Below, in pieces: positions 21,441 to 26,564 of a stretch of 26,564 nt of DNA. Below the pieces are notes generated by a model. That model saw only the letters and a program-made list of their open reading frames with translations. It was not told the origin of the DNA and made no database searches. A program made the position numbers and the translations under genes. The DNA is from Chara braunii (taxonomy: Eukaryota > Streptophyta > Charophyceae > Charales > Characeae), in assembly GCA_003427395.1 (NCBI GenBank), contig BFEA01000075.1, forward strand, positions 3,469,937 through 3,496,500. The letters run 5' to 3'. How positions within the stretch are numbered: the stretch's first letter is position 1; every line of letters begins with the position of its first letter.

Positions 21441-22216
21441 TCCTTCAACGCAGAAGTCAACACCCCATGCCTCACCTTGGAAGACCCGAAAGTCCTCGCG
21501 ATCTTCTTCCAAGGTGTGTGCCAGACATTACCCCCACTCGTGTAAAACTCAAAAGCATTCGTGCCCACCTTTTCATACTCCTTAAAAATTTCATAAAGAT
21601 CAAGGCGCCACTCCGTTTCCTTCTGCACACGGATGCGCACCGGTGCGATGACCCTACTCCGGCCACTCCTATGTACATGCGACTTAGTATGTTCCTTCTT
21701 TCCTTTCTTACATTTTTTGCTCCTATTCCCGCCCAATTTTCTAACACCTTCTGTATTGAGGAAAGGTGACCATTGCCGAATATAGACATTCTCAAGTTTC
21801 CCCAAGTCGTCAACTCCAATACAGTCCACAGGAATCAGAACATATTTATTTGCACCGAATGCACTTAACCATCTGTACAGGTGATTCGGTTTTCGAGCAC
21901 GACAAGCATACAGATGCTCTTTCCAACGTACATCTACATGTCTGGTTGTCTTACCAATATACTGTGATTTACAAAAAGGGGACACGGCCACGTATACACA
22001 ATTCGAAATATTAACAAAATCAAGCCTAAATTGCTCATAGAGACGTATCCATGCACTAATACACTTCAGGTTCCATCGCAAGACTCCTGCCAACGACAGT
22101 CGTACAGTAGCTAGCCGAAGCACCTCCTCAACTCCCGCATCTACACACTTGTTCACCCCCCTCCAACGTGTAAGGCAATCAACGATCTTCCAAATGTCCG
22201 AGATCTCGAAGCCTCT
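21392..22216 (-). pseudogene. Penelope-like element: GIY-YIG endonuclease domain
   Basis: This is the nuclease that would nick target DNA for retroelement insertion. GIY-YIG features appear in order: VYV (GIY equivalent, codons near 21997), QYIGKT (near 21961), catalytic Arg in VDVRWKEH (21928), Glu in GKLENVYI (21793) and Asn in FLNTEG (21757). The expected catalytic residues are therefore intact. A Lys/Gly/Arg-rich basic stretch and a Trp-rich segment (YTSGGNVWHTPWKKIA) follow. It is in the same frame as the upstream SAP-like and zinc-knuckle parts, separated only by TGA at 22217. It ends at TAA 21392, beyond a frameshift. The nuclease lies before the RT, the permuted order of the Naiad/Chlamys PLE clade, whereas canonical Penelope elements have it after the RT. 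I see no clear CCHH motif, which fits Chlamys better. Confidence 0.85.
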
Positions 22217-22603
22217 TCACTCCATAGCATCAGGTTCCGTGGCCACCACCACCGGATCCTTCTCCTCATATTTTGGTTGCTCTTCTTCACTCTCCCCGTC
22301 AGTGCCATAGGCCATACGAGTACGATGGGCCGCAATGTTAAATATTGCTTCGAACTTACCGTTGTAAGGAATGCCTTCCTCCTTACATGTGTTCTGCAAG
22401 ACGAGCGCATCCAGGGCCTTCAGCTCTTGCATTACCTGCTTTTCGAACTTCAGCCTTCCGACAATCCCTATGGAAGCTAGGATCTTCTTCTTACGAATCG
22501 AGGCCGGCATCTTCCTTGGCGAAATGGTCTTCGTATCATTCTTTGCTTTCGATTGTGTGACACGAGATGTCAAGTTAATTGCCCCCCCCACCTTCCTCGC
22601 TGT
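22217..22603 (-). pseudogene. Penelope-like element: SAP-like region
   Basis: This section of the same frame lies between two TGA codons (22604-22606 and 22217-22219). After a basic N-terminal part, about 35 residues (LKALDALVLQNTCKEEGIPY, then NGKFEAIFNIAAHR; 22321-22423) resemble a SAP motif: two short helices joined by a G-hydrophobic-x-x-x-G-K turn. SAP motifs bind AT-rich chromatin DNA in other proteins. An acidic tail (ESEEEQPKYEEKD) follows. The SAP call rests on pattern similarity only and should be treated as tentative. Confidence 0.5.
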
Positions 22604-23500
22604 TCATTTTGGTGGTAGCTCCATGGGTGGGCTCCCCTCGAACACTGGCTCCTCACCTCGTTTTTGCTTCTCGTTGATGCAGAGCTTCCGAGTCTTCGCG
22701 CTTAGTTCTTCAGTTTCGCTGCTACTCGCGATGCTTTCCGACCTAGTTGGTGTCAAGCTCCCTACCTTCTGTTTACCCTTCGCCAACACTCCAAACAACT
22801 GATTTATTGCTTCGCGAATCTCATACTTCATGTCCTCTCGCACGTCCTCACGTAATTCTCCCACCCTTACAGCCATCTTGATATCCAACTTCTTGTTCAT
22901 CTCCTCAGTTAATGCAACATCCTTCCTTTCCTTTTCCTCCTTCTTCTTCTTCTTACGATCAATCTCCCGTTGTCTCGCCTCCTCCGCTTCCGCAGCTTCC
23001 TTCCTCTCTGCTTTTTTACGTTCCTTGGCAGCCTTCTTTTGCTGCTCGTTCTCCACGTACTGACAGACTGCTGCCACACTCTTACTGATCTCAACTACCT
23101 TCACCTGCAGAGGATCGTGCGTCGGTACTATCCGATGGTACCCTTGCTCCTGCCTCCTCGGGGATGCTGAACGAGCATGCCTTGAATCAACAGAGCTCGA
23201 TGGTCCATATCGTGTATTCCTTCGAGGGTGTGGGCATTGACTTGCGTAATCCCCCAACTCCTCGCAATTATAACACGTCATCGGTACTCGTCTCGGGCCA
23301 CTGCCATACCCGCATCTATTTCTGCCATAGTCTCGCGATTCCCGACAATCACTGTCGTAACCCCGTTGGTCACCTTGGTCACCCCCCCCGCCTGTCTCCG
23401 TATCCTGACATCTTGTATTCCTCCTCGCTATTCCCCGGAAAACTCTGCTCGGGTCTTCTTTACAAGCGTCTCCTTGATGATCACGTCCCATATACGCCAT
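22604..23500 (-). pseudogene. Penelope-like element: gag-like zinc-knuckle and coiled-coil region
   Basis: I chose the ATG at 23500 because a stop lies in frame a few codons upstream of the GTG at 23509. An Arg/Gly/Asp-rich N-terminal part leads to one zinc-knuckle-like motif, CYNCEELGDYASQC (near 23233-23274). The spacing is that of CX2CX4HX4C, but Asp replaces the His. A Ser/Arg-rich linker and then a long charged helix with coiled-coil character follow (roughly 100 residues, Lys/Glu-rich, from KVVEISKSV to INQLFGVL), and finally a Ser/Glu tail. Zinc knuckle plus coiled coil is the layout of retroelement gag or ORF1 proteins that bind RNA. The region ends at TGA 22604, and the same frame continues into the SAP-like and nuclease parts. 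Confidence 0.7.
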
Positions 23501-23509
23501 ACTCGGCAC

Positions 23510-23859
23510 CTCTATGTAATTACAACAGTATCGTCACCAGATGTTCGTGCTCACTTATCCCAATAACCTTGACTCTAGGACAATTCACACGTGCATTATA
23601 CAGTATCTGTATAAGAAATCACACTCACTTAGAGCAAGTCAACACATGTAGGCACGTGAATGACAATGATAGAAAGAACTCAAAAGAAATTACGGTGAAC
23701 AAACTGACGTTCCTCAACCCTGTGAACGATCATAACATTCCGGCAATACCCCCGTTCACTATCACCTGCGTTCACTTAGAGTTCGCGAATGGCCGTCAAC
23801 GCTAATTTAGCGTAGGTTGACAGTGAGCGCCCATAAGAGGACTAATGAGTATCTTCAAT
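23510..23859. other. Presumed 5' flank of the Penelope-like element
   Basis: This lies between the gag-like start and the right fold-back copy. No - strand coding extends into it. The + strand frame at 23164-23805 is mostly a shadow of the gag-like region. It may hold a 5' UTR or pseudo-LTR, but no matching direct repeat is visible in the window. Confidence 0.4.
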
Positions 23860-24391
23860 CACTACAACAGAAAAATTACCACGAGAAATGAAAGTTGAAA
23901 AAACATTCCATACAAAAAAAATCCTTCATATTTATAAATTATCATTCCAATGTTCGTCCAATTAGAAAATTTACAGTTTTATTTGATAAATTCTCGTTTA
24001 AATATGAGCTTTCCCTTCCAACTATATATATTTGTTCAAAATGGAATGAAAGTCTAGACGAGTTTATGAAATATTTTAATTAAACTTTCATTCTATTACA
24101 ACAAATATCTTCTAATTTGGATTGAATTAACCTATTTATGACTGAAAGTCCTAACTTAGAATGACAGTCTAATTGAAATATTTCACGAACTAATTTAGAC
24201 TTTCATTTCATCTCTAGCATGCAGTTCAAATAAGAAGGGATAACCCATAATTGGAAGGAAAGTTTTCAAGTAAGACGGAAAATTTTAAAATTGGAATGAC
24301 ATTTTTAAAGATGGAATGAAAATTTAAAATTTAGAATGTAATTTTACTATAGAATGATTATTTAATTATGAGAAATTTTTATGTTGTAATA
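23860..24391. mobile_element. 532-bp AT-rich fold-back element, right copy, CACTA-like ends
   Basis: This is the inverted partner of 17651-18182. It begins CACTACAACAGAAAAATTAC, which resembles the termini of plant CACTA (EnSpm) elements and their MITEs. The far end, read on the - strand, is TATTACAACATAAAAATTT, two C-to-T changes from the same start within the first six bases. Internal inverted repeats lie at 24039-24094 and 24158-24211. The neighbouring triplets (AAT before, TAG after) do not form a 3-bp target duplication, so the insertion may be old or rearranged. Confidence 0.8.
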
Positions 24392-24489
24392 TAGTCCTAC
24401 ATGCGACAATTTTTGCCGCTCCGCAGGTGTTCTATCCACGTGAAGAGCCATTCTAGAAAAAACTAGTCCCTACAGCACGTCAGTTACGC

Positions 24490-24700
24490 TCACCTAAGAC
24501 CTCCTGTTCCAAACCGAAGGTGCCTGGTTCAAGTCTACACTACCGAAGATCGAAACAAGTTCACCGCACACAAGAAAACAAACAAAACAAAACAAAGGGT
24601 CCCTGGTTCAAAACCCAAGCACCCTCAGAATTCCTGACAACAATAGGATCAACAGACTTCTTAACGTTCAGGTGTTGGGTTCAACTCCAGATGTATAAGA
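24490..24700 (+). mobile_element. Three tRNA T-arm-like modules in series
   Basis: B-box-like sequences GGTTCAAGTC (24526), GGTTCAAAAC (24605) and GGTTCAACTC (24678) lie 79 and 73 nt apart, near tRNA unit spacing. The first and third are preceded by possible anticodon-arm sequence (CCTCCTGTTCCAAACCGAAGG and ACAGACTTCTTAACGTTCAG, minus edges). None has a complete cloverleaf. They may be a multi-headed SINE or decayed tandem tRNA-like repeats. Confidence 0.4.
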
Positions 24701-25137
24701 AAAACCCTGTCCAAGACTAGGTCATGTATGGGGATATGGGAACGGGTCACGGTTGAAAAGGGTGAATGGATATGACCACAAAATCATATGTGGCATTCAT
24801 GGCAATAACAGCGCCAATGCAATGTAGTGGGAGTAGGTGATAGGAATTGCGACACCTCTGAGCGGCTACGTACGCAAAGCATCTCTGGACTAGTGGTAGA
24901 GGACATGGTTGCCCCCTAGTGCAGAGCCATATCGAGGTACTACATGGAGTATCCAAGGCACACGCAAAGCATTTTTTTTTCTGTTTTATAAATACTTTAC
25001 TGATCAGCTGTACTTTTAAAACAAATGAGGCAAGTGTGTGTTTTTAGGGAACAAATTGTATTAATGAATATATAAATACACAAAGTGTTTGAATCCATAT
25101 AACACCCACTTACCTTTAACTTTCAAACTTATAATTT
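24701..25137. other. Gene-less stretch
   Basis: A possible A-box-like TAGTGGTAGAGG sits near 24892-24903, with no good B-box in register. The rest is AT-rich with no coding frame. Confidence 0.4.
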
Positions 25138-25215
25138 TATTTGGAAAGTTTTTAGGCTACCAGAGTGGTCCGAGACCACTTGCCCGGCCGGGCAAAAAAA
25201 AAAAAAAAAAAAAAA
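25138..25215 (+). mobile_element. Repeat tail: hairpin, 16-bp palindrome and poly(A)
   Basis: TTTAGGCTACCAGAGTGG matches the repeated block at 18830 and 19010. AGTGGTC/GACCACT (25164-25180) forms a tight hairpin, and TTGCCCGGCCGGGCAA (25180-25195) is a perfect palindrome running into more than 20 A. A poly(A) end suggests a retroposed element on the + strand. Confidence 0.5.
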
Positions 25216-25854
25216 CTAGTTTTTAAGTATCTTTTATTTTAAATAAGGTAAAGAATTTTGATGTGACCCCCGAGAAAAATGTTATTCAGTTTATTTTTTT
25301 GCATAAGATAGTTATTTTTCAAAAAAAAAGATCTTTTTTTTTTTTTTTTGTCTTGGACCTTCTCTGGTTCTTGCACGGTCGGGCTGCCCGGGAATACACG
25401 TTGACCCAGGCGGCCCGACAGGTAACCTATGAATGCAAGTACACATTGATATATACACCAATAAAAGTTGTATCAAATCAGATCTACATCAAAAAATTAA
25501 GAAATAACATGTCGATGCTCAGGTGAGAACTGTATCCCTTAATAAATAACATATTAACAATCACACTGTACTATACTCAAAATTAACGCTACATTCATCT
25601 CCTACGTTGAACCATAAGGGTAATGCAAAAGTATGTACTAAAATGATAAAGAATTAATTATCTCATTCAATGTTTTATTTAGGGAGCCTTACGAACCGTA
25701 AAAAGTAAGTTAGACAAAAAGGAAATTAAAGTCGTTTACGATATAGAGGTTCATTTACAAAACTCCATAAATATGTTTTTTTTTTATATAAATAGTATCG
25801 TAAAGTAATAAAGGTTGCATTTGAGTATCAAATATATATACATATATACAGGGT
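25216..25854. other. AT-rich gene-less stretch
   Basis: GTCGGGC and GCCCGAC (about 25378 and 25412) make a small inverted repeat. The AT-rich remainder has no coding signal, and a TATATA-rich run precedes the GC island. Confidence 0.45.
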
Positions 25855-25960
25855 CACCAACCCGTACGTACAGAGGTCCCCGGGAAGACCTCCGTACGTA
25901 CCGGCGTTCGGGGCCCCGTACGGGGTCCGAACCCAAAGGCATTCGGCCCCCGCCAAAAAC
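25855..25960. repeat. GC-rich palindromic island 1
   Basis: 25864-25878 and 25887-25901 form 15-bp arms with one mismatch around an 8-nt loop, with GTACGTAC at both outer ends. A second palindrome, around GGCCCCGTACGGGGTC, follows at about 25911-25928. The island contrasts sharply with its AT-rich surroundings and shares ACCGGCGTT, CCGAACCC and GCATTCGG with 26424-26538. Confidence 0.75.
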
Positions 25961-25984
25961 TATATTGGGGCCTAAAAAAATATA

Positions 25985-26360
25985 TGTTTTTCTGAATTTT
26001 GTTTCGTGAGTTCTCTATGAAGTGAGGTACATGTCTATCTATTTTGACGTCATTTGGCTCAGCCAAATAAGAATTAAAAATCGCCAAACATGGTGGTGTC
26101 AAAACATGCTCTCCCATATTGTTTTTCACTTTTTACTTTTTGTTTTCACTTTAGTTCGGGGTCTAAACAATTTTATTATTTTTTGAAACTTTTTTAGTGG
26201 GTTTAGTATTATGTGAAGTATGCATCCGTAAATTTTCAGGGTATTTAGCTATGCCAAAAAAAAAAAAAAATCGCCAAAGATGGCGGTGTCGAAGACGTGC
26301 TCCCTCACTCACTAAATTTAATTCTTTTTTTCTTTTTCGTTATTTTTACTATTAGTATTT
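25985..26360. repeat. Tandem duplication, 190-bp period
   Basis: AAAATCGCCAAACATGGTGG (ends near 26095) recurs 190 bp later as AAAATCGCCAAAGATGGCGG (near 26285). Both are followed by TGTC, a GTGCTC/ATGCTC block and T-rich sequence, and both are preceded by GTGAAGT or GAAGTGA and GCTNNGCCAA. Confidence 0.75.
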
Positions 26361-26423
26361 GTTCTCCGTATTTTATTTTTATTTCAAATTTGGTAAGGAA
26401 TTTGGATATAATGCTCACGCTAG

Positions 26424-26538
26424 GGTAACCGGCGTTTAGGACGGGCCGAACGCCCGAACCCGAACGCCCGAACCCGAACGCCCGAGCGTATGGGACCCCT
26501 TGGGGATGCATTCGGTCGTTCTGGCCGAACGCAGACCC
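26424..26538. repeat. GC-rich island 2 with 14-bp tandem repeat
   Basis: CGAACGCCCGAACC repeats with a 14-bp step (two full and one partial unit, about 26447-26487). It is followed by GGGACCCCTTGGGG and GCATTCGG. It is related to island 1 and in the same orientation. Confidence 0.7.
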
Positions 26539-26564
26539 AAAAAAAAAAAAAAAAAAAAAAAAAA
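26539..26564. repeat. Terminal poly(A) run
   Basis: The window ends in 26 A after CGCAGACCC. It may be a retroelement tail cut by the window edge. Confidence 0.8.

Noticed and set aside
22217-22606. Separate genes for the zinc-knuckle, SAP-like and nuclease parts
   Set aside because: All three share one frame and are separated only by TGA codons, so a single original frame is the simpler reading.
23164-23805. 213-codon frame on the + strand
   Set aside because: Most of it is the complement of the gag-like coding region, which has real motifs on the - strand.
17651-24391. LTR retrotransposon with 532-bp LTRs
   Set aside because: The terminal copies are inverted, not direct, and no protease, integrase or RNase H is seen.

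Overview
This window looks like repeat-rich nuclear DNA from a eukaryote, and I found no intact gene in it. The recognisable protein-coding remains all belong to retroelements. There are two decayed LINE fragments, one of them with a plant-style zf-RVT region, and one Penelope-like element (PLE) whose GIY-YIG nuclease lies N-terminal to its reverse transcriptase (RT). That permuted PLE layout is known from the Naiad/Chlamys clade, and Chlamys elements occur in green algae and spike mosses. CACTA-like transposon ends, zf-RVT and long microsatellites also fit a large genome of the green lineage, such as a streptophyte alga, bryophyte or lycophyte. This placement is inference with low to moderate confidence. 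One N base and several long homopolymers suggest a draft assembly.

Layout, 1-8.7 kb: a decayed 20-nt minisatellite is followed by the 3' end of a LINE on the + strand (1103-1903), carrying three in-frame stops. A coding-like frame (3454-4228) is split by a short inverted-repeat element and flanked by a tRNA-derived SINE and an inverted half copy of the same short element. A second LINE on the - strand (4230-6540) keeps its endonuclease end, linker and RT with FADD. Next come a three-unit 160-170 bp tandem repeat, a pair of mutually exclusive hairpins (8102-8201) and a second SINE copy.

Layout, 8.7-17.6 kb: this stretch is mostly tandem repeats. It has a 16-bp minisatellite, a degenerate 9.6-10 kb array, (AG)26, a 25-bp triplet, a GTCAA-rich array, a SINE with poly(A) at 12.15 kb, a higher-order repeat built from GAT arrays plus a 420-bp body, a long GAT/CTG tract, a 33-bp proline-rich repeat and a compound (CT)n(GT)n tract.

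Layout, 17.65-24.39 kb: this is the most interesting part. Two 532-bp fold-back sequences lie in inverted orientation around a 5.7-kb interior. On the - strand the interior encodes, in one continuous frame broken only by two TGA codons, a gag-like zinc-knuckle and coiled-coil region, a SAP-like region and a GIY-YIG nuclease. A frameshift then leads to a CxC linker and the RT fingers. The RT palm (FDIKDMF) is found on the opposite strand at 18.46-18.75 kb, as if an internal segment had been inverted. A 205-bp tandem array and a 40-bp inverted repeat fill the break.

Layout, 24.4-26.56 kb: tRNA-like modules, a palindromic repeat tail with poly(A), a 190-bp tandem duplication, two related GC-rich palindromic islands and a terminal poly(A) run. 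Nothing here forms a working operon or pathway. The history it shows is of retroelements and small DNA elements nesting in one another and decaying.
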